From assembly GCA_030917805.1 (NCBI GenBank), contig JAUPUA010000009.1, positions 1 through 9,710 on the forward strand: 9,710 nucleotides of DNA. Reading direction: 5' to 3'. Origin of the DNA: Patescibacteria group bacterium (lineage in GTDB: Bacteria > Patescibacteriota > Saccharimonadia > Saccharimonadales > HK-STAS-PATE-42). The translations under genes were made by a program, and so were the position numbers. Below, in pieces: positions 1 to 5,945 of this stretch. The notes below the pieces were generated by a model. That model did not search any database and was not told the origin of the DNA. It worked only from the letters and a program-made list of their open reading frames with translations. Position 1 is the stretch's first letter. Each line of letters begins with the position of its first letter.

Positions 1-113
1 AAGCACCATTAATTTGATTTATAATATGTTTTTCTAACAGGGGTAACAAAAAGATACATAAACTCTTGACAACTTTTGATAGTCACCAGATAGGGACCTA
101 ACTGGGGTAGGCT

Positions 114-141
114 ACGTCGCACATCCGTGATTGTGCGACGT
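114..141. repeat. Perfect 9-bp inverted repeat (hairpin or operator)
   Basis: ACGTCGCAC at 114-122 is matched exactly by GTGCGACGT at 133-141, with a 10-base loop. No T-run follows, so it does not look like an intrinsic terminator. It lies about 40 bases upstream of the promoter of the gene at 216. It could be a protein-binding site or a structured element; its function is not known. Confidence 0.6.
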
Positions 142-180
142 TGAAATTATCTAAATGTAGGATTTTGCTTAGAGTTAACA

Positions 181-209
181 TTGACATTATAGGGATAATC
201 TGATAAGAT
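181..209 (+). promoter_or_regulatory. Sigma-70 promoter giving a leaderless mRNA
   Basis: TTGACA at 181-186, a 17-base spacer and TAAGAT at 204-209, with an upstream TG at 201-202 (extended -10). Only six bases separate the -10 box from the ATG at 216, so transcription should start at or next to the start codon. Confidence 0.75.
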
Positions 210-215
210 GGGGGT

Positions 216-581
216 ATGACAAATTTTAGAGCCATAACGAAAGATACTACATACCTAAACGATGGTGGCCCTGCCGCTGACTTTGGTAAAAAAGAAACAA
301 CTGTTCATTGGAGTGGAGATCAAAAGCCTGGACAGGAAGTAATTGGGAGTATCGCTTCGGAGATCGCAGGAATACCCGAAGTAGGATATAGACAAGTACT
401 ACCAGGAGTAGAGAGTCCTAATGAGGAAATGAGGCGTGATTATCCGTTGAGTCAATTCGCCAGTGTTATTAGGGGTAGGAGTGTTTTAGTCCAGAGGCAA
501 AGAACCCCAAAGTTCTTAGGTTGGAAGACTATTGAAGCAGTCGCAATAGAAGACTTGATCTCTGAAACCGAGAAGGCTTAG
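216..581 (+). CDS. Hypothetical protein, 121 aa
   Basis: I do not recognise this family. The product is a soluble 121-residue protein with no signal peptide, membrane segment or familiar motif. The first 40 residues are polar and Gly/Thr rich; the C-terminal 30 are a likely helix ending in acidic residues. The ATG is chosen because a consensus promoter ends six bases upstream, leaving no room for a ribosome-binding site; translation is probably leaderless. Its stop codon overlaps that of the convergent gene at 578-946 by four bases, so neither gene has its own terminator. Confidence 0.75.
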   Translation: MTNFRAITKDTTYLNDGGPAADFGKKETTVHWSGDQKPGQEVIGSIASEIAGIPEVGYRQVLPGVESPNEEMRRDYPLSQFASVIRGRSVLVQRQRTPKFLGWKTIEAVAIEDLISETEKA

Positions 582-946
582 TCTCTGCTATCTTGATTAG
601 CTAAAGATCCAAAATACTCAGCAATTATAGGAATTGGGTAACGTTCTCCCGATGCCAGCTCTCTACCTGCCGCTCTCAGTGTCGCACTAATACCTTCTTC
701 TTCTGTAAGAGTGTAAAGCATTCGTGGCCCCATACTCGTATCAGGATCACCCTCAGCTTCAACCCAACCTTCTTTTCTAAACTTTCTTAACGCTCTACTT
801 GCCACGTGTCCTGGCAATTCTTCGGTATCATCTCCAGTAGTTTGTGAAGTTTCTACTAAGTCACCAAATCCCCATACCCCAAGTTTAGTATGGAGATGGA
901 GCGTACCGACAAGCATCCTGTCCTCAAATAATGATCTTCTAGGCAT
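578..946 (-). CDS. Winged-helix-like DNA-binding protein, 122 aa
   Basis: Probably a small transcriptional regulator. Residues about 47-60 (HVASRALRKFRKEG) look like a recognition helix. Residues 61-82, with the ending GPRMLYTLTEEE, resemble the beta-wing of MarR/PadR-type winged helices, where a YxLTxxG stretch is typical. The N-terminal 30 residues would form the first helices. Family membership is inferred from this pattern only. A promoter at 968-996 gives a short leader of about 15 bases with only a weak purine-rich stretch, so the start is likely but not certain. The gene ends tail-to-tail with the + gene at 216, sharing four bases. It may autoregulate; no operator is evident. Confidence 0.7.
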   Translation of the reverse strand: MPRRSLFEDRMLVGTLHLHTKLGVWGFGDLVETSQTTGDDTEELPGHVASRALRKFRKEGWVEAEGDPDTSMGPRMLYTLTEEEGISATLRAAGRELASGERYPIPIIAEYFGSLANQDSRD

Positions 947-967
947 AAATTAATTTCTTTTCACTAA

Positions 968-996
968 ACTATAGCATTTTAGATGTTTATAGTCAA
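968..996 (-). promoter_or_regulatory. Promoter of the winged-helix-like gene
   Basis: On the - strand, TTGACT (991-996), a 17-base spacer and TATAGT (968-973), with TGC before the -10 (extended -10). The predicted transcription start is near 961, about 15 bases from the ATG. Confidence 0.7.
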
Positions 997-1035
997 TCTA
1001 TACATCTCGTAAAAAGCAGATATGTACACTGCCTT

Positions 1036-1755
1036 TTACTCTGGAATAGCCCTAAGCCCCTCCTTCCTGTGCCACTCTCTACTTCTTTTGTTCGTACCTA
1101 TCCCCAAGTAAACTTTTAATCCATCAATACTGCATAGCCTACCCATAACCAGTGGTGTCCCTAATCCATCAATCTTTATACTCCACTTTATCCAGTCTTC
1201 GCCGAGGTGTTTATTGATTAACTTGCTAAGATCTTCTGAGGATAGGGAGGTATCAATATCTATCTGAAAATGAGGTACCCAGCTTGATAATACTGGTTTT
1301 GACCTTTCATTCAAGACTAACTCAAATAGGGGCTTACTCGGATCATCAGCATTGCCTATGAATAGCCATTTTGTTGAAGCAATCCCTGAATCTTCTTCAT
1401 ATAATTCATCACCACCTACTAGCTCCTTTATCTTTTTTACCTCGTCCTCAATATTTGAGCAGTAATAGCTAACCCCAAAGTGGTTTAGTTCAATCTTACA
1501 AAGGGAAGACAGCTCGGTTATAAAAGCTTCAAAGTCTTCGGTACTAACCTTAGTGTTAAGTTTAGAGAGTTTAGATGGAGTAAGGCGATCATTAAGGCTT
1601 TGCACATTTATAATTACTGATGATTCGGAAACTCTAACTAGATTAGTTCCGTCTTTATGGGGTATAACAAAGTCACTACCATCTTCATAGATTGAGCCAA
1701 CTCCACTGAGCCTTAAGGTTCTTATTATATCGTAGGCATACTCTAAAGACTTCAT
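1036..1755 (-). CDS. Hypothetical protein, 239 aa (possible VOC-like fold)
   Basis: I cannot assign this protein to a family. Two halves are visible. Residues 1-85 are a polar alpha/beta region. Residues 88-170 contain ELNHFGVSYYCSNIEDEV, PLFELVLNE and WVPHFQIDID. The order His92, Glu145, His162 on beta-like strands recalls vicinal-oxygen-chelate (glyoxalase-like) proteins, but this is a guess from spacing and strand pattern. There is no signal peptide or membrane segment. The ATG at 1753-1755 follows a TATAAT box by nine bases, matching the near-leaderless arrangement of its neighbours. About 90 bases separate its stop from the - strand gene downstream, which has its own promoter, so the two need not be an operon. 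Confidence 0.75.
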   Translation of the reverse strand: MKSLEYAYDIIRTLRLSGVGSIYEDGSDFVIPHKDGTNLVRVSESSVIINVQSLNDRLTPSKLSKLNTKVSTEDFEAFITELSSLCKIELNHFGVSYYCSNIEDEVKKIKELVGGDELYEEDSGIASTKWLFIGNADDPSKPLFELVLNERSKPVLSSWVPHFQIDIDTSLSSEDLSKLINKHLGEDWIKWSIKIDGLGTPLVMGRLCSIDGLKVYLGIGTNKRSREWHRKEGLRAIPE

Positions 1756-1764
1756 ATAGCCCTT

Positions 1765-1770
1765 ATTATA
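1765..1770 (-). promoter_or_regulatory. -10 box of the 1036-1755 gene
   Basis: TATAAT on the - strand, nine bases before the ATG. No good -35 hexamer is visible at 16-18 bases upstream. The expected leader is about two bases or none. Confidence 0.55.
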
Positions 1771-1821
1771 CAGCTAGAAGGTAAGTTTATAGCCTCTGTT
1801 TCCATCAAAGCCCCTTATACT

Positions 1822-1920
1822 CTAAACCGTTAAGCTATTTCTATAGTCCTTAACAATACCAGCCATACTAACCAGTTCTTTCTTAATCTGAATCCAACGA
1901 CTCCACTCCAAGGCTACCAT
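1822..1920 (-). CDS. Putative antisense mini-ORF of the repeat family, 32 aa (R1)
   Basis: A 32-codon frame beginning MVALEWSRWIQIKKELVSMA. The segment W-x-QIK-x-EL-x-SM is shared with the mini-ORF of R8 (8022-8117). Across that segment codons differ synonymously (ATT/ATA, GAA/GAG, CTG/TTG, AGT/TCA) while residues stay the same, which is what protein-level selection would produce. This copy also has an extended -10 (TGTTATAAG, 1925-1933) four bases before its ATG, so leaderless expression is possible. The peptide would be a single basic amphipathic helix of unknown role. It is too short to be sure that it is translated. Confidence 0.35.
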   Translation of the reverse strand: MVALEWSRWIQIKKELVSMAGIVKDYRNSLTV

Positions 1921-1924
1921 TACG

Positions 1925-1933
1925 CTTATAACA
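1925..1933 (-). promoter_or_regulatory. Extended -10 facing the R1 mini-ORF
   Basis: TGTTATAAG on the - strand, four bases before the mini-ORF ATG. It arises because the hairpin stem is a perfect palindrome, so both arms end in TTTTGTTAT; the + side copy serves the gene at 1973. Confidence 0.35.
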
Positions 1934-1963
1934 AAACCTCTGTGAAAACAGAGGTTTTGTTAT
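1928..1963. terminator. Perfect 15-bp stem, bidirectional terminator-like hairpin
   Basis: Positions 1928-1942 pair perfectly with 1949-1963 around a six-base loop (TGAAAA). The stem has a GC-rich tip (CCTCTG/CAGAGG) and A/T-rich ends, giving TTTTGTTAT on either strand. It lies in a divergent intergenic region, so it cannot be terminating the flanking genes; it may insulate the promoter at 1958-1966, which it overlaps, or end the antisense transcripts. Confidence 0.65.
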
Positions 1964-1966
1964 TAT
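1958..1966 (+). promoter_or_regulatory. Extended -10 of the gene at 1973 (leaderless)
   Basis: TGTTATTAT: TG at 1958-1959 and hexamer TATTAT at 1961-1966. Six bases separate it from the ATG. It overlaps the 3' arm of the hairpin, so the -35 position falls inside the stem and no -35 consensus is seen. Confidence 0.55.
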
Positions 1967-1972
1967 TAAAGT

Positions 1973-2470
1973 ATGAGAAAGGGCAATAAGCTTGGGGTTC
2001 TACAAACAGGGGAATTCGTCTATGATAGATCTATAAGTCACCTTCAAGATTCTGCAAAGGATTACACTATAGAATCCTTATCGGATATATCGTCTGAGGG
2101 GAGTAAAACAATTGAAAAAGAAGTTGTGTTTAAAACTTCCATTGGTGTTAGCTCGTTGGTTGTCACTGGGCCAGATGACGATATAGTATTTGCCAGGAGG
2201 CTAGGCCGTAAGGGTTACAGTAGGTTTGTCCGTCATAGAAGAGGTGAGGAGTCTAGGACGCTTTACATTAAGCTCTCAAGAATAAAAAACGAGTCAGCAT
2301 ACATCCTGGTCACCTCTTTTATTGGGAAGAAGACTCCACCAGAACCGCAACCAAATTCTAGGAGCGATAAGCTTAGGTCGTTTTGGTCAAACCATGCTTT
2401 GCTTTTTGACCCCAGCTCCATAATCCCTGAAACCTTGACTAACGAGACCCCGCCAGAGTTTTTAAATTAG
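1973..2470 (+). CDS. Hypothetical protein, 165 aa
   Basis: I do not recognise a named family. The middle (residues 45-115) alternates charged and hydrophobic residues as a beta-rich domain would, with a basic patch RRLGRKGYSRFVRHRRGEES. It is followed by strand-like YILVTSFIGKKTPPEPQP and then a Trp-containing tail (SFWSNHALLFDP). There is no signal peptide or transmembrane segment. The start follows an extended -10 by six bases and has no ribosome-binding site, so it is probably translated leaderless. It is the first + strand gene of the repeat-bounded array; copy R2 follows it, and the R2 antisense mini-ORF overlaps its last 30 or so bases. Confidence 0.75.
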   Translation: MRKGNKLGVLQTGEFVYDRSISHLQDSAKDYTIESLSDISSEGSKTIEKEVVFKTSIGVSSLVVTGPDDDIVFARRLGRKGYSRFVRHRRGEESRTLYIKLSRIKNESAYILVTSFIGKKTPPEPQPNSRSDKLRSFWSNHALLFDPSSIIPETLTNETPPEFLN

Positions 2471-2576
2471 TAACTATCTTAGCTATCGCAACCAACTCCC
2501 CTCTAACCAAGTTCCATTTCGAATCACTCACTCCTATCAAACATAAGCACTTTTACCTCTGTGAGAACAGAGGTTT
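2471..2576 (+). repeat. Intergenic repeat copy R2
   Basis: Shares CTCTAACCAAGTTCCATTTC and the following GAATCAC with R3, then switches to a hairpin block like that of R1: a mosaic of two repeat types. The - strand mini-ORF spans 2439-2540, starts at TTG, contains SDSKWNLVRGELVAIAKIV, and runs into the end of the 1973 gene. Confidence 0.75.
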
Positions 2577-2577
2577 T
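2555..2577 (+). terminator. Terminator hairpin after the 1973 gene
   Basis: ACCTCTG/CAGAGGT stem around a short loop, followed by TTT. The same CCTCTG/CAGAGG tip occurs in R1. The tail of the terminator is the start of the next promoter. Confidence 0.6.
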
Positions 2578-2585
2578 GCTATACT
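2577..2585 (+). promoter_or_regulatory. Extended -10 of the GNAT-like gene (leaderless)
   Basis: TGCTATACT with exactly six bases before the ATG at 2592. No -35 consensus is seen; the region upstream is the terminator stem. Confidence 0.7.
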
Positions 2586-2591
2586 GATGAC

Positions 2592-3098
2592 ATGACTCCA
2601 GCTGATTATATCAAAAAGTTTGACCTTCCTCTTGGCTTCGAGCCTCCACTGAAACTCTCGTATCAGGACATTGTGGCTTGGCCACTTACCCGAAATGATC
2701 TAAAAGAAGATATGGAGGCAGTAAACTCAAGTCTCGATACCATAAGAAAAACTCGTGGTGGTGTCTGGCCAGAAGAAGCCGTAACTGAAGAGTTTGACCT
2801 TCTTGACCTCGCATGGCACGAGCGTGAGTTTAGGGATAAAGATTCTTTTGCTTACGTTGTTTACACTGATAAGGGCGAGTATGTAGGATGCTTCTATCTT
2901 TACCCCATGGGTCACCGAACTCAACTAACCGAAGAACTGCTCGAGTATGATATAGACGTAAGTTGGTGGGTTACTGAATCGTTTTATGAAAAAGGGTATT
3001 ACGAAAAGCTTTACCTTGCACTTAAGGACTGGTTAGTGAAGTTCCCTACGAAGAAAATCTACTACTCCAATAAAGAACTACCCCTTATTACTAATTAG
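2592..3098 (+). CDS. GNAT-family N-acetyltransferase-like protein, 168 aa
   Basis: Probably transfers an acetyl group from acetyl-CoA to an unknown amine. Residues 85-104 (FAYVVYTDKGEYVGCFYLYP) match the beta-strands where GNAT proteins read 'GxxVGxxxL'. Residues 120-147 (DIDVSWWVTESFYEKGYYEK and on to LYLALKDWL) match the strand plus the acetyl-CoA-binding motif A loop and helix; the usual R/QxxGxG is altered to YEKGYY. Length is typical for a single GNAT domain. Initiation is leaderless: the -10 box ends six bases before the ATG. Repeats R2 and R3 flank the gene, making it a self-contained unit. GNATs are common cargo of integron cassettes, which fits the array. The substrate cannot be read from the sequence. 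Confidence 0.7.
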   Translation: MTPADYIKKFDLPLGFEPPLKLSYQDIVAWPLTRNDLKEDMEAVNSSLDTIRKTRGGVWPEEAVTEEFDLLDLAWHEREFRDKDSFAYVVYTDKGEYVGCFYLYPMGHRTQLTEELLEYDIDVSWWVTESFYEKGYYEKLYLALKDWLVKFPTKKIYYSNKELPLITN

Positions 3099-3102
3099 AA
3101 TT

Positions 3103-3222
3103 TTAGACATATAAGCGGAATAGTCCTGCTATATCTATTAACTCACCTCTAACCAAGTTCCATTTCGAATCACCCACCCCTACCATACGAAGACTAAAGA
3201 CTCCGCATAAAACCGGAGTTTT
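3103..3222 (+). repeat. Intergenic repeat copy R3
   Basis: Its 5' half matches R2 (AACCAAGTTCCATTTCGAATC), and its 3' half matches R5, R6 and R9 (ACGAAGACTAAAGACTCCGC), ending in the terminator. The - strand mini-ORF at 3103-3186 (27 aa) contains DSKWNLVRGELIDIAGLF. Confidence 0.85.
3197..3222 (+). terminator. Terminator hairpin after the GNAT-like gene
   Basis: ACTCCG (3200-3205) pairs with CGGAGT (3214-3219); the outer AAG/TTT extends the stem. A T-run follows and merges with the next promoter. The left arm is constant among repeats while the right arm varies yet still pairs, which supports the hairpin. Confidence 0.7.
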
Positions 3223-3230
3223 GCTATACT
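3222..3230 (+). promoter_or_regulatory. Extended -10 of the AroE-like gene (leaderless)
   Basis: TGCTATACT, six bases before the ATG at 3237, identical in sequence and spacing to the promoter at 2577-2585. Confidence 0.7.
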
Positions 3231-3236
3231 TTCATT

Positions 3237-4091
3237 ATGAAAATAGATACGCAAACTAAACTTATCGGACGATTCCATACTCAAGACAATGGAACAGGAT
3301 TAAATATTTATAACCCCTACTTTGAAGATCAAGGTATAAATGCGGTGTACATGCTTTTTCGTAGTGATAAACCCCAGGAACTCATTGATGGTATGAGGGG
3401 CTTACATCTAACAGGCGCTATCACTGCAGGCTTTGAACACGACCCAAGCTTGGCCGCATTAGTAGATGAACTCGATGAAACAGTAGAGATATCGGGTATT
3501 ATAGGAAATATTGCCAATTCTGATGGCAAGATTCGAGCACACTACCAAGGGGGCTATGGTTTTTTGAATGCCATTCAAGAGAAGATAGACACAACCGATA
3601 AACGCCTTGTTATAGTTGGGGCTAGTACTGTCGTAAAAACTCTTCTCTTGGCACTTGAAAAAACTTCGCAGAAGCCTAACGAAGTTATCATCGTTAACCG
3701 AACACTAGATCACGCCAAAGCTCTACAAAAGAGATTTAATTGGATAAAATCAGTTCACTCACTTGTCGATCTTGAATCGATTAAAGGAGACATATTAGTA
3801 AATGCAACACGAATTGGTTCAGTCGATGAAGATACTGTCTACACAAACGATATAGTAAGTAGCTATCAGGCGGTTGCTGATGTAACATTTGGCAACCCAG
3901 TGACCAACCTAACCACTTTGGGTCAGGATAATGGATTGGTCGTAATAAATGGCTGGGATATGTTCACCCACCAAGCTGCAGTACTTCTAAAGCATGTACT
4001 CGGTCACTCTGCCAATATCGATCGTCTACGATACTTTGTTTCAGAAGGACTAGCCAGCAATAACCACGCACCTATACTTGAAAAGAGATAA
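3237..4091 (+). CDS. Shikimate dehydrogenase (AroE)-like protein, catalytic residues absent, 284 aa
   Basis: The layout follows the AroE family. The substrate-binding half is residues 1-115. The Rossmann half contains VIVGASTVVKTL (125-136, dinucleotide loop), NRT (154-156), ILVNATRIG (186-194, matching 'INaTpvGM') and NGWDMFTHQAA (238-248, matching 'GLGMLvxQAA'). Length is normal for the family. However, the family's catalytic Lys in 'NVTxPxK' falls in GAITAGFEHD (60-69), and the Asp of 'NTDGxGF' falls in AHYQGGYGF (101-109); both are missing. It is therefore unlikely to reduce 3-dehydroshikimate. It may be an NAD(P)-binding enzyme on another substrate or a non-catalytic paralog. The start is leaderless, six bases after the -10. 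It is flanked by R3 and R4 with no other shikimate gene nearby. Confidence 0.75.
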   Translation: MKIDTQTKLIGRFHTQDNGTGLNIYNPYFEDQGINAVYMLFRSDKPQELIDGMRGLHLTGAITAGFEHDPSLAALVDELDETVEISGIIGNIANSDGKIRAHYQGGYGFLNAIQEKIDTTDKRLVIVGASTVVKTLLLALEKTSQKPNEVIIVNRTLDHAKALQKRFNWIKSVHSLVDLESIKGDILVNATRIGSVDEDTVYTNDIVSSYQAVADVTFGNPVTNLTTLGQDNGLVVINGWDMFTHQAAVLLKHVLGHSANIDRLRYFVSEGLASNNHAPILEKR

Positions 4092-4114
4092 AATTAGTGA
4101 CCTTAGTCATATCT

Positions 4115-4236
4115 CTAATTCCGAAACTTTTCTACTAAACTAGCTATCCTAATCACTTCTTCATTAATTAAGTTCCATTTCGACGCTATCTTAGCTACCA
4201 TACGAAGACTAATGACTCCACATAAAGCTAGGTTTT
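4115..4236 (+). repeat. Intergenic repeat copy R4
   Basis: Contains the common block (AAGTTCCATTTCGACGCTA, then GCTACCATACGAAGACTAA). The terminator part is degraded: ACTCCA has no good partner before GGTTTT. The - strand mini-ORF at 4115-4201 (28 aa) contains ASKWNLINEEVIRIASLV. Its 3' end (ATAAAGCTAG) is shared with R10 only. Confidence 0.85.
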
Positions 4237-4250
4237 GGGTTGAACAGTCA

Positions 4251-4279
4251 TTGATATATCTACAATAATATGTTAGAAT
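4251..4279 (+). promoter_or_regulatory. Promoter of the 4286 gene (leaderless)
   Basis: TTGATA (4251-4256), a 17-base spacer and TAGAAT (4274-4279), with TG at 4271-4272. Six bases to the ATG. The -35 is the same as that at 7578. Confidence 0.75.
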
Positions 4280-4285
4280 ATCGAT

Positions 4286-4933
4286 ATGAAAGAAGGTTTA
4301 GAAAAAGTTATTGAAGCCGTAGATGCTATACTTCCTCAAGATTTAGAAGGGACTAGCATATTGGATAAAAAGGGTAACTTTCCTGAATCTCGTTATAACT
4401 TACGACCATTTAGTGAGGACCTCCCATTATTGCAACCAGATATGCCTAACCTTGAATGGAAGATAGGTCGAGGACGACCTAAGTGGTATAGGAATGGACA
4501 GCAACCCTTATTATTTAGACGTCTATATAGAGCTACGGGTGCTGAGCTTGGACCAGATGTAATTCCTTCAGAGGAATTTGATGCGTTCAGGTTTGATAAA
4601 AGAGTTTATGACGTAGCTGGTGAACCTTGGTTGGCAGCATACTTCCAAGCACACTGGTATGAGGGTGTACTTAACGTTGATGGTGAAGACTTTGCATTCG
4701 ACTCATCAATGAAGATCGTTACAGCAACCTTAGGGCTACTTAACTTAGAAGGTGGAATAGGAGAAACACAAGCTAGTATGCAGTTTGTGCCTAGTCGTGG
4801 TCGGTTAGACTTTCATTATCCTCCATTAGATATGTATGAGGGGCAGAACCCTTTAGCATATGTAGATCCAGATGCCTCAGATATAGATAATTCAATTACT
4901 ATCCTCTCCCTAGTCCAAGGTGATGTTCGCTAA
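4286..4933 (+). CDS. Hypothetical protein, 215 aa
   Basis: I do not recognise this protein. It begins with a short amphipathic helix (KEGLEKVIEAVDAIL) and has a basic, aromatic segment at about residues 58-82 (WKIGRGRPKWYRNGQQPLLF). The rest is acidic and Gly/Trp rich, with VYDVAGEPWLAAYFQAHWYE near residues 107-126. There is no signal peptide or membrane helix. The start has a full promoter ending six bases upstream and no ribosome-binding site. Only 17 bases separate its stop from the next gene, without a repeat between, so it and the 4951 gene probably form the single two-gene unit in the array. Confidence 0.75.
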   Translation: MKEGLEKVIEAVDAILPQDLEGTSILDKKGNFPESRYNLRPFSEDLPLLQPDMPNLEWKIGRGRPKWYRNGQQPLLFRRLYRATGAELGPDVIPSEEFDAFRFDKRVYDVAGEPWLAAYFQAHWYEGVLNVDGEDFAFDSSMKIVTATLGLLNLEGGIGETQASMQFVPSRGRLDFHYPPLDMYEGQNPLAYVDPDASDIDNSITILSLVQGDVR

Positions 4934-4950
4934 GCCGGGTAAAATATACT

Positions 4951-5667
4951 ATGATAGAAGATTTTAATTTTAATGAGGCCAGAACTAGCACTAGATCTTT
5001 AGATATACCTAATCCTGACGATCGAAAGGACCTTTATTATCCCACCCCACCTAAGACTTTGGCTGAAGACATATCTAGAACCCAAGTTTGGCTTCTGACA
5101 GCCCCATACTTAAACCCTTATCTTCCTACCAGGGCAGCAGTTTCTGTTGAAGGAATAGTTGCAGAAGGAGTAGCTCTCTATAGATCACCTGAGCTTGCGT
5201 CAGTCATATATCATCCTATACCCACACATACATCATTAACACCTATTCAAATGAATGTTCCAACAGGTTTTTATGAAAGCCTCTGCTCATTCTACGAGCG
5301 CTTCTTCGCATTAAAGTCAGATCTTAATACTTTCTATAATTGCCATAGATTTGCATTTTGGTTACAAGGAGCAACACATCTTATGGAATTCATAGATAGA
5401 GAAAAAGAGCTATTTGAAATAACAAAAGGTGGGAAGTTAGTTGATGGTGATCTAGATTTTATGCAACATGGCGTTGTAGGCTACTCAAAAATAGGTGTGG
5501 ATAGGACAAAACCACCGATTCCTGTTCATAGCGTTACTGGTTTGGGAGACGCTGTAGTAGAACCAGGTAGGCTTATTCATGTTGGAGGCACTAGGGGGCC
5601 ACTCTTAGTAACTGATCATGGGAATGCACTGGTACCCTATAGAAGGTCCAGTATATACGTTGCTTAG
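4951..5667 (+). CDS. Hypothetical protein, 238 aa (possible Cys/His enzyme)
   Basis: No confident family. A striking motif, FYNCHRFAFWLQG (128-140), places a Cys131 at the start of a helix. His210 in PGRLIHVGGT and His223 in VTDHGNAL follow on strand-like segments. A Cys-helix followed by a strand His is the arrangement of NlpC/P60 or papain-like folds, so a cysteine hydrolase is possible but unproven. There is no signal peptide. There is no ribosome-binding site before the ATG; a TAAAAT at 4940-4945 five bases upstream could be a weak leaderless promoter, otherwise it is translated with the 4286 gene. Repeat R5 follows. Confidence 0.75.
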   Translation: MIEDFNFNEARTSTRSLDIPNPDDRKDLYYPTPPKTLAEDISRTQVWLLTAPYLNPYLPTRAAVSVEGIVAEGVALYRSPELASVIYHPIPTHTSLTPIQMNVPTGFYESLCSFYERFFALKSDLNTFYNCHRFAFWLQGATHLMEFIDREKELFEITKGGKLVDGDLDFMQHGVVGYSKIGVDRTKPPIPVHSVTGLGDAVVEPGRLIHVGGTRGPLLVTDHGNALVPYRRSSIYVA

Positions 5668-5710
5668 TGGGGGTAACTCTTTTATAGGCTGTGTACTATT
5701 GTAATAGTCC

Positions 5711-5882
5711 AAAACGCTATCACTTAAGACATAACAGCTCTCTCACTCCTCAGCCTTCCTATCAACAAACTAATCTCAATCACCTCAACCTTAATTAAGT
5801 TCCATTTCGACGCTACCTCAACTACCATACGAAGACTAAAGACTCCGCATAGAAATGTGGAGTTTGTTGCTTAAGCTTGCGG
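5711..5882 (+). repeat. Intergenic repeat copy R5 (long form)
   Basis: The long form begins AAAACGCTATCACTTAAGAC, shared with R7. It passes through AACAAACTAATCTCAA and the common block, and ends with the hairpin and CTTAAGCTTGC, shared with R6. The - strand mini-ORF at 5724-5828 (34 aa) contains ASKWNLIKVEVIEISLLIG and is the longest intact one that does not overlap a gene. Confidence 0.85.
5842..5867 (+). terminator. Terminator hairpin after the 4951 gene
   Basis: ACTCCGCAT (5842-5850) pairs with ATGTGGAGT (5855-5863), nine pairs with one G-U, loop AGAA, then TTGTT. Confidence 0.7.
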
Positions 5883-5904
5883 AATACTGTATTGGAGGTA
5901 TAAT
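5877..5904 (+). promoter_or_regulatory. Promoter of the 5946 gene
   Basis: TATAAT at 5899-5904 with a weak -35 TTGCGG at 5877-5882, 16-base spacer. Unlike most promoters here it gives a leader of about 35 bases with a ribosome-binding site, AAGGAT at 5935-5940, five bases before the ATG. Confidence 0.65.
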
Positions 5905-5945
5905 CCATAGTTAGCAATAGGTTTAGTTAAGAAAAAGGATAGAAC

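Larger units (their letters stand above)
1811..1963 (+). repeat. Intergenic repeat copy R1 (diverged)
   Basis: This is the most diverged copy of the array repeat. It is recognised by its - strand mini-ORF (1822-1920), which shares the W-x-x-IK-x-EL pattern, and by a hairpin (1928-1963) related to that of R2. It sits between divergent genes, where no gene terminator is needed, so the hairpin appears to belong to the repeat itself. Confidence 0.5.

Noticed and set aside
66..96. TTGACA at 66-71 as an upstream promoter
   Set aside because: No acceptable -10 lies 16-18 bases downstream (GATAGG is poor) and no gene follows before the 181-209 promoter.
2727..2924. A 65-codon - strand frame inside the GNAT-like gene
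   Set aside because: No promoter or ribosome-binding site, no family resemblance, and fully antisense to a recognisable gene; other such frames at 3329-3529, 5927-6124, 6143-6346, 7036-7236 and 7301-7486 were dropped for the same reason.
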